64,000 bases of DNA, taken from positions 15,728,001 through 15,792,000 of the forward strand of contig JAWHQI010000019.1 of the NCBI GenBank assembly GCA_033032865.1, given 5' to 3'. The notes below the pieces were generated by a model. That model saw only the letters and a program-made list of their open reading frames with translations. It had not been told where the DNA came from and did not search any database. A program made the translations under genes and the position numbers. Position 1 is the stretch's first letter, and every line of letters starts with the position of its first letter. This stretch comes from Dactylorhiza incarnata (taxonomy: Eukaryota; Streptophyta; Magnoliopsida; Asparagales; Orchidaceae). Below are positions 46,427-57,047 of this stretch, in pieces.

Positions 46427-46629
46427 GTCCCTCAATCCATGTCCTTCTATTATGAACACTATTTCTGTGATATCATCCAAGAATATTGGTATGATAAGCC
46501 AGTACCCCATAAGGAGGAAGGATATCCTGAAAAACCCACTTATTCTTTTATTAAATCTTTTACTAATGAGAGAAAGGGACCCCAGCTCAGCAGGGTCTAA
46601 ACTAATGTTTAAACTTTTATGTGCAGATG

Positions 46630-49246
46630 TATCACATCTCCAGGATGGTGTGGTACTTGGACAGTGGATGCTCCATGCACATGACAGGTTGCAAAAACCT
46701 ATTAATCAACTTTGAGGATAGACTTGGACCATTAGTAACCTTTGGAGACTCTAGCTGTGGCCAAACCAAGGGATTTGGAGATTTCAAAGAAGGGAAAGTC
46801 ACCTTGAAGAATGTGGCAGTAGTCAAAGGACTAAAACACAATCTGATAAGTATAAGTCAGATATGTGAGAATGGTAAGTATGAGGTAAAATTCACTACAC
46901 TATTCTGCCATATTATAGATATCAAGACTGGTGCTACAGTACTAAATGGAATTAGAAAAGGGAGAGTATATGTAGTGGACTTTAGCTCTTCACCCACAGA
47001 AGTTTGCTTATTCAACAATATTATTGATAAAAATGAATTATGGCATAGGAGACTAGGTCATCTAAACTACAAAACAATCTATAAACTAGCTAAGAATAAC
47101 CTAGTCAGAGGCTTACCAAAGGGTAGGTACTCTAAGGATTCTCCATGCAGACCTTGCCAACTAGGAAAGCAAACCAAATCATCCTTCAAACCCATTGGTA
47201 AGGATGACTCTCCCAGGTCTTTATACTTACTACACATGGATCTCTTTGGTCCCATATCCACTCAAAGCTTAGGTGGAAAATCCTATACCTTGGTCATTGT
47301 TGATGATTATTCTAGGTTTAGGTGGGTATTCTTTCTAGGAGTTAAATCTGAAACCCATAAAATTCTCTCAAAATTCATAAGACAGATTCAATCTGAGTTC
47401 AATACAAATGTTTCAATTATAAGAAGTGACCATGGGACTGAATTTGAGAATCAGATGATTTGAAGTTTCTGTGAGGAAGAAGGTATTAAACAAAGCTTCT
47501 CAGCACCTAGAACTCCCCAACAAAATGGAGTTGCTGAGAGGAAGAATAGAACCTTAATAGAATCAGGTAGAACCCTGCTTGCAGAGTCAGGATTACCAAA
47601 AACCTTTTGGGCTGAAGCAGTCAACACTGCAAACTATGTTCTAAATAGAAGCCTCATACACAAAACTAAATCAAAGACTCCATATGAGCTCCTGAAAAAT
47701 AAAACACCCACTGTTAAATATTTTAATATTTTTGGATGTACTTGCTTTATTCTAAACAATGGGAAAGATCATCTTGCCAAATTTGACAAGAAGTCTGATG
47801 ATGGAATATTTCTGGGATATTCATCATCCAGCAAAGCCTATAGGTGCTACAATAGAAGAACTCTTAAGATTGAAGAATCCATGCACATTGTATTTGATGA
47901 AACTAACATGCTGCTTAAGGGGGAGGAAACTCCCACCAGTTCTGTTCCACAGGAAAACAACAGCATAGAAACCCAGCTTGAGCAACTAGCTCTAGAGAAC
48001 ACAGAAAATGGAAAGGAAAACCAGTTAGAGGAACCAAGTGAGGAGTCTGAACAAGAAACCTCATAAAAGAGCACTCAAGACCCTCCTCCACAAGAGGACA
48101 TGGTCCAGGAAGAACAATTGAACAATGATCCCATTGAGAATGAAGTAGAAGAACAACTGACAAATTCAGGCAGAACAGGAATAAATTTGAAAGATCATCC
48201 ACAAGCTCAAGTGATTGGAGATCCCAATGCAGGAGTAAGAACAAGACACCAAGTCTCCAATGGGATAATGCTCCAATGCTTCCTATCACAAGTTGAACCA
48301 AAGAAGTTTGAGGAAGCAAATTGTGATCCTCACTAGATTATGGCCATGCAAGAAGAACTAGGCCAATTTGAGAGAAACAAAGTATGGAACCTAGTTGAAA
48401 GACCAAGAAACTACCCTGTAATTGGTACAAAATGGGTATACAGGAACAAACTAGATTCCACTGGAATAATTATGAGAAACAAGGCAAGACTTTGTAGCAC
48501 AAGGATATAGACGAGAAGAAGGGATAGACTACAATCAGACCTTTGCTCCAGTAGCCAGATTAGAGGCAATCAGGCTCTTTCTTGCCTATGCAGCCTTCAT
48601 GAAGATGAATGTCTACCAAATGGATGTCAAGAGTGCCTTTTTAAATGGAGATCTGCAAGAAGAGGTATATGTGGAGCAACCACCAGGTTTTGTTAATCCC
48701 TCTTCCCCTAACTTTGTTTATAGACTTAACAAAGCATTATATGGTCTTAAGCAAGCACCTAGAGCTTGGTTTGAATTAATAGGTTTCTCAGATGCAGATT
48801 ATGCTGGATGTAGGGTTGATAGAAAAAGCACATCTGGTACCTGCCAATTTCTAGGTGACAGATTGATCTCATGGTTTAGTAAGAAACAAACCTCAGTCTC
48901 AACTTCAACAGCTGAAGCTGAATACATAGCTGCTGGGAGTTGTTGTTCACAAATCATGTGGATGCAAAATCAACTACTTGATTACAAATTGGAAATACAC
49001 AACTCTAAGATCTATTGTGATAGCTCTAGTGCTATATCCATAGCATCCAACCCAGTCCTTCATAGTAGGACCAAACATATAGAAATCAGACATCACTTCC
49101 TTAGAGACAATGTTAAGAAGGGTAAAATAACCTTAGAATATATTCCCACAGACAATCAAAGAGCAGACATCTTCACAAAACCTTTAGATGAAACTAAGCA
49201 TAACTATTTCATAAACACCTTGGGGATGCTTGATGGACGCTTGTAA
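46630..49246 (+). pseudogene. pol: Copia-2 pol with in-frame loss of the RT catalytic half
   Basis: Protease WYLDSGCSMHMTG keeps the DSG site. GAG-pre-integrase LWHRRLGHLN and integrase with HMDLFGP, RSDHGTEFEN and NGVAERKNRT follow. Stops occur at 47461, 48064 and 48334 (TAG in place of the tryptophan expected in DPHWIMAM). An extra T near 48492 shifts the frame within RT. RT then reads MDVKSAFLNGDLQEEVYVEQ to LKQAPRAWF and at about 48775 jumps to ELIGFSDADYAG of RNase H. Compared with copia-1, about 205 residues including YVDD are absent, with the frame kept. RNase H is complete (STAEAEYIA, ADIFTKPL) and ends at 49246. Confidence 0.92.
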
Positions 49247-49303
49247 ACCTCATTGTTAGGGAAATCTAAAGACATCAGAATATCTAAGAAAGTTTCCTGG
49301 AGA

Positions 49304-49521
49304 TGCATCGAATACATATCGACGTACCGTCGAGAAGACCTCGACGTTGGTTTTGATTTCTTTCAGTTAAAGTTACGTCGATCCACTATCAACGTACCGT
49401 CGACTTCTTATCGACGCAAGTCTATGACCACGTCGACAAATCTTTAGACTGAAAAAACCTTCACGGAACGCCGACTACATATCGACGCATACGTTGACAT
49501 CAATTCGACGCAACGTCGACT
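49304..49521. repeat. Copia-2 TCGACG cluster downstream of pol
   Basis: More than ten CATCGA/TCGACG(T/C)/CGTCGA words in 218 bp, starting 60 bp after the pol stop and ending before the accessory gene. Confidence 0.87.
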
Positions 49522-49727
49522 TCTGGTTAAAATTGGAATCAAATCCTTACTTCCTTTTCTTTTACGACTGGATTACCTTGATTTCTGTTTCCTTTCTCGA
49601 CGTTTCATCTTCTTTAAATAGTACTTCTTATTTCATAACAAATACCTCTCTGGACACGCCAAAACTGCGTCTTCTACCTCTCTCTCTGCCTGCATTAATA
49701 GCGCCTACTCCTGTTCAAACTGACCTT

Positions 49728-51487
49728 ATCAAAGCAATGAACGATGCTCTGGAAAATCTTCTCAATGACTTCCAGACACGATTAACTAACTTCTCCAATG
49801 AATGTGCCAATATGATCACCTTCTGTGAAGCCAAATTGGCCACCCTGTCTGCCTCTCTTCCCGGGCTTCATCTTCTTCTTCAAGAGGAACCTCTGTCGCC
49901 ACAAAGGTTTACATCCTTCCTGAAAGATATAAACCAGGGGGAGAGTTGCTCCAGAAACCCCTCTTGCCAGGTTTTTGATCTCAACTAAAAGCTCAGGTTT
50001 AAATCTCTTCTCTCCAACACTAAGTATTCTCTCTAACTCTCTTATAGGCTCCACTCCTCTCAAATCACTCTGACTACACTTTCATCAAACATTTTGGTGA
50101 ATCCTCCTCTTACAATATTGAAGGGGAGCATGCTGTGGATTCAACATTCAGAATTGATGATCCTTATAACCAGGGGGAGATTCCTGTAGTAAAGGACCCA
50201 GTAATCCAGGGGGAGGAAGAAGCAGCCACCTCTGATGATTGGAATGGGCAGATATGGATTGATGCACCCTTATGTGAGGAAGAACTTCAACATCACTCTT
50301 CTGGCTTCTCTGCCAGTTACATCAAGCTGAAGACACCTCTACTTGAGGACATCCCTACAAAAGAGTCTGGAGGAGACATTCATCCCTCAGCAGAGATCAC
50401 CCTACCAGAAATCACTCTGCCCTCTATTGCAGAACATCTAAGAACTCTTCTTGAAATAACTCCCTCTCCACCCAAAGAGAAAACTCCTCCTTCCTCTCTT
50501 CCTCTTCCTCCTCCTCAACTTCCTCCTCTACCTTCTTCTCTACCTCCTCTGCTACCTCTACCTCCACAAGCAGCAAGACTCCCTAAACAGATCATACCTA
50601 GGCAAAGTCCAGGAGGACAGATAAAGAGAAAAAGGGAAGTCACTCCCCACTGGCAAATTTTTTCTAAAGAAGAAAGGAAGGAGTTTGCATAAGAAAAGAA
50701 GTATAGAAAAGCATGTGAGCAAATAAAAAGATTTGAAAAGATGCCTAGTATCTGTCCTAACAGTCCTGTCAAGGAGTACCATGATCCTGACATGGAAAAG
50801 AGGCATGAAGAGATAAGAGAAAGAAAAGTGTATGAATATGAAGCAGCTAGGAAAGAAGTGGAAGATAAAAGGAGGGCCTGGATGGAGAAGATTAACAAGG
50901 GCATGACTAAGGAACAAATTCTTGCTGAATCTTCTATCAGAATTCCAAATAAGTTGTTTGATATTGAAGCTTATCAAAAGAAAAATCCTCAGGCAGGGAT
51001 TATCCTGGATAAGGGTCAAAAGGACAAGAAGGGTATAGGGTGTACAGAAGAAACCTACATTCCCTATAAGAAGTCTACAAGGCCTGCAAAGCTAGACAAA
51101 TGGCTTAACTCACCATGGAAAGGGAAAGGAAAAGGAAAGATGTATGAAGTTCCTGAGAAACACGAACCAGAAAAGAAGAAACTCTATAGGCCAAAGGTTG
51201 ATAACAAAGGACCTCCTGAGCCCAAGCCTGCACAAAAAGAATCTCACAACATTACCATTGAGATGATTGATGAAAAGGCAGCAATCATCATCAGCAAAGG
51301 CTACTCCATAAATGACACTATTCCTGATGGTGATAAACTCTTGAAAAAACTGCATACAATCATCAGGAATGTCCAGGAAAGACCTGATAGAGCCAGGGGA
51401 TACATTTTTGATGCCATTAATGACTTATCTAGGAAACTTTATTCTGCTTTTGTCAACTTCATGTACAAAAAGAAGTTTCTAGTTTAA
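49728..51487 (+). pseudogene. Copia-2 accessory sense gene after pol (proline-rich, coiled coil)
   Basis: The main frame is open from a likely splice acceptor (CTTATAG|GCTCC at 50047) through ATG 50135 to 51487, with one stop at 50690-50692. It starts HSDYTFIKHFGESSSYN, then an acidic part, a proline/leucine-rich stretch (about 50460-50575), a basic motif QIKRKREVTP, a charged coiled coil (EEIRERKVYEYEAARKEVED), a KGKGKGK patch and a helical C-terminus ending FMYKKKFLV. An upstream frame, 49728-49988, encodes another helical segment (LENLLNDFQTRLTNF) and may be exon 1. No signal peptide or membrane segment is seen, so it does not look like an envelope protein although it has that position. 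I do not recognise the family. Confidence 0.6.
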
Positions 51488-51626
51488 TTCTTATGAAAGA
51501 CAAATACTTGTCATGTGCTTTCTTTTCCTAATTCTTTCCTTCTACTCAATATATTTCTTATCTATACAAATACTATGCTGTGTTAATTATATGCTAATAA
51601 AATTTCTCTCTAAGAAGGGTTAAGAC

Positions 51627-51640
51627 AAATAGGGGGAGAT
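51627..51640 (+). other. Copia-2 polypurine tract
   Basis: AAATAGGGGGAGAT directly before the 3' LTR. Confidence 0.85.
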
Positions 51641-52960
51641 TGTTGGGAAAATGATTTCTCTTAACCCCTGAAAATGAGTCAAATATGAATTCCAAGAATG
51701 AAAAACAAGGCTAAGTAAATATGCGTCGAATAGTGTTCGACGCAACGTCGAAATGTAGTCGACGTCTCTTTCAGATTAAGTGGAAGTAACTCTAGGAAGA
51801 TTTCGACGTATGTGTTGTCGACGTTACTCTGATTTCTAGTCGACGCAACTAGTGAAGTCGACGCACCTTAGTCGACGCACCTTCCTTATTCACCTCTCGA
51901 TGTCCAGAAAGGATGTACTCGACGCTTGCGTCGAATGGCAATCGACGCACGTCGATTTATTTGACAGACTTAAATATGCGCAAGATCTCTTTCCTTCTTT
52001 CAGTAAATCTGATTTGTATGGAATAATGTTAATATTTTATAGCCGTTCTGAATCAGTCTTTCCTTCTATTTGATTCTTGGCTAATCTGATTAACTCTATT
52101 TTGGATATTATTTGAAATCAGAATTCATTCTTTCCTTCTACAGAAATAAACATTATGGAAACATTTTTTCTTTCTATTCTCTCTAACTGCTAATTGATTA
52201 TCCTCCTATAGTATTATGTTGAATTAACAGAGCTATAAATAAAGAGGAGGTCAGCAGAAAATAAAGAAGAGTGATCTACCACACACATTTGAAATAGAGG
52301 AAAAGCTCCCAAGAGAAAAGGGAGAAATTGAGAAAAAGCTCTGCAGCAACATTCAAGCACTTCTTCTTCTTCTGCTTCTGAAGTCACACTGCTGCAAAAT
52401 CTGATAGCTCTCACAAAGAGAGAAAGGCTGCAAAATGGAACGCAGTTCAATGCATAGAAGAAAGATTCAATTCACTTCTGGTGCTTCCAATCTTCTTTCT
52501 AGGATGAAGATTCTTTCATGTTTTTATTTCTTCTCCTTTCTTTCTTTCTCACTTAAACATTGCAAAAGAGTTTTTAGAATCTCTCTCCAAAAAATTCAGT
52601 GTACTGGTTCTAAGAGTCTCCTTGTCAAAAGACTCAGTTGGTTCTAAGAGTCTCCTTGTCAAAAGACTCAGGGTGGTTCTAAGAGTCTCCTTATCAAAAG
52701 ACTCAGTGCAAGATAGTGAATTCCTACCAAGGGGGTTGAAGAGTGGACTACCCAAAGTTTGGGGAACCACTATATTTTCTTGTGTTATGCTGTGATTTAT
52801 TTTCTTGCATTTACTTTATTTTCTTGCTTAATTCTTGTTGGTGTGTGGGAAGCTCTAATATGTGATCATACACATATATATTAACTTTGCACAAAATAAT
52901 TTTTAAATCTCTATTCACCCCCCTCTAGAGAATTCTAGTGAGGTTAATTGTGCACTTTCA
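51641..52960 (+). repeat. Copia-2 3' LTR (1320 bp)
   Basis: Nearly identical to the 5' LTR. The largest difference is a replaced stretch at about 52432-52458. It contains the TCGACG cluster at 51722-51955. Confidence 0.95.
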
Positions 52961-52965
52961 GTATA

Positions 52966-55006
52966 TATAGCCTATATATACTTCTTCCCTTCCTATATAA
53001 GACTATGTTGAAGAAGAAGTGTATATATAGAATCGTGCATTGATTTCTTCTATATAGGCTTCTTCTTCTATTTAGGCTTCTTCTTCATTGTATGCTTTTA
53101 TATAGACTATACGCTGTATATGGGCTTTTTATATGTTGACTTCCTCTTCTTCTTCTATTTAGACTTCTTCAATATCATTTTAGGGAAGTCAATATATATG
53201 CTTCTTCTTCTTCTGTTAATATGAAGTCAATATATATGCTTCTTCTTCTTCTTCTTCTTCTTCTTCTTCTTCTTCTTCTACTTCTTTATATAGAATATGA
53301 AGCATATATAGAATAAGAAGAAGCCAATATATATGCTTCTTCTTCTGCTTAAAGGCATATATATAGAAGAAGAAAGCTTTAGACACCTTCTTTTAGTCAT
53401 ATAAATATAAAAAATCAATTAATAGAGGAAGAAGTCATATTATTCTTCGACTTCTTCTTCTTCTTCTTCTATAGTCTAATAGACTATATAACATATATGC
53501 TATATAGAAGAAGAAGCCCATTATTCTTCATTTCCTACTTGTACTTCTTCTTCTATATTGGGTATAAGCTTATTATAAACTATACTCTATGGATTATATT
53601 TCCTTCTTCTATATAAGAAGTCTATAGGTTATAACAAGCCTATATAGACTATAGAAGATTAGCCTATATTTGCTTATTCTTCCTCTTCTTCTTCTCTATA
53701 TGGTTATTCTTCTTATATGGGCTTATATAATAAAGATATGTATTCTTATTATACTTCTTATATATAACTTATTCTTCTTCTACTTCGATATAGAAGCATA
53801 TTCTTCTTTTGCATATGCTTCTTCTATCTAGAAGAAGAATATCCTTCTATATACAATATGAAGAAGAAGTGTATATTTGATGTCTTCTTCATCTATATAG
53901 CCAATATATGTGCTTCTTCTTATATGCATGCTTCTTCTTCTATGTATATAGAAGGAGAAGAACAAGAAGAAACAGAAGAAGAAGAAGAAGAAGAAGAAGA
54001 AGAAGAAAAATAAGAAGAGGATTATACATAAGTCTATAAATAGATTATATATATATCATCTTCTTCTATATAAGCTTTAGAATTATTATTCTATATGCTA
54101 TACAGAGTATGCAAGCCTATATATATAAGAGGAAGAAGATTAAGCATATATATGAGAATCATATAGACTTCTTCTTCTTATGTATAGAGAAGAACAAACA
54201 ACATAAGAAGAAGTATATGTATATATAGAAGAAGAAGAAGAAAAAGAAGTAACATATATAAGCTATAAATATATAGTTTATATGTTGAAGAAGCTTTAAG
54301 AGGCTTCTTCTTCTTCTTCTTCTTCTTCTATATATGTAGTCTACAATGAAAAATATGAAGAAAAAGAAAGAGTATATATAAAGGAAGAATATATAGGCTT
54401 CTTGTAGGCTACTTCCTCTTCTTCTTCAATATCAATTTCTTTTCTTCTTCTATATGCTTCTTCTTCTTCTTCTCTATATAGGATTATTTTATTTCTTCTA
54501 TATATATGATATATAGAAGAAGAAGAAGAAGAAGAATATACGAATCTTATATGCTTCTTCTTCTTCTTCTATGTATGCTTATAATATATAACTTGCATAT
54601 TATATAGAAGAAGAAGAATTATATATAAGCAATATAGCCTATATAGGCTATGTATATATATAAAAGAAGAAGACGAAGAGTATTTTTCCTCTATATACAT
54701 AGAAGAATAAGCTATATATAAGGAAGAGAAGAAGCTATATATATACATCTAGCCTTATAGAAGAAGAATACTAAAAAAGATGAACATAGACTATATATAG
54801 GCTTCTAATAGCTTATATAGCAACCTATATAGAAGAAAAATCCCATAAGAAGAGGAAGCCAATAAGGAAGAAGTCTATATAGCCTATATGGAATAACATA
54901 GAGTTAATATAGCTTTATAAAGCCAATTTAAAAAAGATGAAGCCTATATATAAGATTATAGAAGCATATATAGGCTATATCCACTTCTTCTCAATCCATA
55001 TTGGTT
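52966..55006. repeat. Low-complexity TTC/GAA plus TATATAG region, right part
   Basis: Same composition as 40530-43186, of which it is the continuation, with longer pure (TTC)n runs near 53241-53280 and (GAA)n near 53976-54008. No gene. Confidence 0.85.
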
Positions 55007-55011
55007 TCTTC

Positions 55012-56152
55012 TGTTGGAACATGGTCTTCCGCATCTCCTAGGTTTGAGAAAAACAAATCCTATGTGTTTTTGATCTTGTGTGCTTAAGTGTGCAAGAAAC
55101 AAGTTCATATGACTCAAAGATAACATTAGAAGGTTGCCCCCAAAATTGATCCCAGAATTCCAACTTGCCCACTAGCGCCGGCGGTAGCACCTAGCGCAGG
55201 CACTAGCGATGATTAGTGAAATTCCGGGAGCATATTTAAAAGGCGCTAGCGCCAGGCAGTAGCGGATAGCACAGGCAGTAGCATGGAGCACAAGAGGCAA
55301 TATGGCAGGGTTTCATCGGAATGAAGATATGCACACAGAGAATATTTCCTAAGTGGGGATAGTGTCGGCGGTAGCGCTAGCGTAGGCGCTAGCGCTCACT
55401 CCTATAAAAGGAGGCCTCTTCTCTCGTTTTCCTGAGAGAAGTTGAAGAGAGGTTTAGTGCAACAATTCCAGAGCCTTATTCGGCCGAGAGTTGATCTCCC
55501 ACCAAAAGCTTAGAGAGTTTCTGAAGGAGGATTTCATCACGCAATATCCAAAGGGCGATCGCTTCAACCTCGCTTATTCTAAATCGATCCTTCGTCTACG
55601 ACTTCAGAAGTGTCTTAGAGGGAGTTTTTATTATTGTCATTTCATATCTTTTTTAAACCGTTAGAGAATTTGCATCGTGTTGGCGACTAGGTCGGGGTAG
55701 GACTTAGGGATGAAATTCGACTCGTGTTGGCGATTAGATCTAGGTTAGGTCTAGGGGATGCTCGAGGCCATATCTGGTGATGGATTGGCTAGAGCGGCTT
55801 GAGGCCGTATCCGGTAAAGTATAGGATAGGGCCACCGGTTCATGGGGATACGAGTCGGGATAGAAAACAAAAAGAGTTTTATTATTATTCGCCTCAGATT
55901 TCTAGCATTATAGAAATCTAGTTTTGCAATCAATTTTATTAATAGTAATCAACTTTCTCTTTGTGTAATAAAATTGATTTTGTTCTTCATTTATCTAAAT
56001 TGTTAATTATCATCTCTTTCATCATAAAACAATTTAGATCCTTATTCAAAATCACTCTTTTAATCTCTTATTATTTCAAGTCAATCTAAATATAACAAAA
56101 GTTTTTAAAACCCTTATTCACCCCACCTCTAAGGGCGCCTACCGATCAAACA
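55012..56152 (+). repeat. 5' LTR, TAGCG-motif copia family (1141 bp)
   Basis: It aligns through its length with 5995-7145. TAGCGCCGGCGGTAGC and GCGCTAGCGCCAGGCAGTAG words cluster at 55171-55396. A TATA-like CTATAAAAGGAGGCC follows at about 55402. Confidence 0.88.
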
Positions 56153-56201
56153 AGTGGTATCTGAGGCAGGTTATTCCAAATCGGCTTAACAAATAGGAAT
56201 A

Positions 56202-56725
56202 ATGGCATCTCATGATCTCACTTTTATTAGTGGGGTAAATTTTTATGAAGAAGAAAAATCTCTTAAACCACCTTTATTCGAAGGAAGAAATTATAGAGGG
56301 TGGAAATTTATAATGGAAAAGTTTATTAAATATTTAGACATCAATGCATGGGATATAACAATAGTTTGAACAGCGAATGAATCAAATAAATAGGAACGTC
56401 ATCTAAATGCAAAAGCTTTAAATAGTATTTTCTGGGCTTTATGTCAAGAAATTTCTAAATTAATATATTGTTTTTCTAGTGCATACAAAGTCTGGAACTT
56501 TCTTGAAGAAATGTATGATTCTCCATCTATATGTATGGAACTAACGCAAGAAGTGGAGAACATACAAGATTGCATAAGTGGTCAAGAAAGCTCTGCTCAT
56601 GATGGATCAATGGAGTGCACGTCAAGTGTAAAAGAAGAAACCTTATCTTTGGAAAAGGTGTGCCGAAAGGATGAAGATAACAAAGAAACTCTATGTTCAA
56701 ATCACACCACATCCAAAAGCACTGT
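56202..56725 (+). pseudogene. gag: gag fragment of the TAGCG-motif copia element
   Basis: ATG 56202 lies about 40 bp after the PBS and opens MASHDLTFISGVNF. KPPLFEGRNYRGWKFIMEKF and AYKVWNFLEEMY are gag-domain blocks. Two stops (56367-56369 and about 56391) interrupt it. After EEMY the sequence jumps to a later acidic gag segment, so part of the capsid is deleted. The frame is ended by the inserted Tat LTR. Confidence 0.8.
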
Positions 56726-57047
56726 TGTTTGCTCGGAATTCCGCGACCACTCTTCTCAAGTCAGAATGGACCTTCCAGTGGTCTCAGAATTGTGAGACCG
56801 CCAAGACCGCCTCTCTCCGATCCAGGGATTCTTGTAAGTGCTCGGCGGTCAAGCTCCAGTCAGATCATCAGACTGCACAGTCTGATACTTTCTGTTCTTA
56901 GCACCCCCTTTCTCTGCCCCAGCTCTCCTATACCCTGGGTAGCCCGCAATATTTGGATCTGCCTATTCGGGCAGTCTCCGCGTCTATAAATAGAGTGGTA
57001 GGTGTACCTGAAAAGGGACTTTTTCTTCGAGCCTCCAGCTTACAACC
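56726..57047 (+). repeat. Tat gypsy LTR, left piece, inserted in the copia gag
   Basis: TGTTTGCTCGGAATTCCGCG matches the start of the LTR at 20172. CTCTCCTATACCCTGGG, CTATAAATAGAG and GCCTCCAGCTTACAACCTG match its middle. It is a diverged family member that keeps GACCGCC and GCGGTC words. It stops where copia-3 begins. The rest must lie beyond the window or be lost. Confidence 0.82.

Larger units (their letters stand above)
43192..52960 (+). mobile_element. Copia-2: full-length SIRE-like Ty1/copia element with deleted RT
   Basis: 5' LTR 43192-44508, 3' LTR 51641-52960, perfect target duplication GTATA (43187-43191, 52961-52965). PBS and polypurine tract are intact. Order: gag, protease, integrase, truncated RT fused to RNase H, accessory ORF, LTR. 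By eye the LTRs differ at about 25-30 sites in 1.3 kb, so the insertion is young. Because pol lacks its catalytic site, this copy probably moved with proteins from another copy. Confidence 0.95.
55012..56725 (+). mobile_element. 5' end of a TAGCG-motif copia element (LTR, PBS, broken gag), cut by a Tat LTR
   Basis: The LTR starts TGTTGGAACATGG (55012) and ends ACCGATCAAACA (56152), followed by a PBS-like TGGTATCTGAG and gag. The element is interrupted at 56726 and its remainder is not seen in the window. The family is that of the LTRs at 5995 and 62132. Confidence 0.85.

Noticed and set aside
50135..51487. Envelope gene of a retrovirus-like element
   Set aside because: Position fits, but no signal peptide, membrane segment or cleavage site is visible. 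The composition is that of a soluble proline-rich and coiled-coil protein.
55007..55011. Target duplication TCTTC for the copia element at 55012
   Set aside because: The other end is outside the window or lost, and TCTTC is too common in this low-complexity DNA to be informative.
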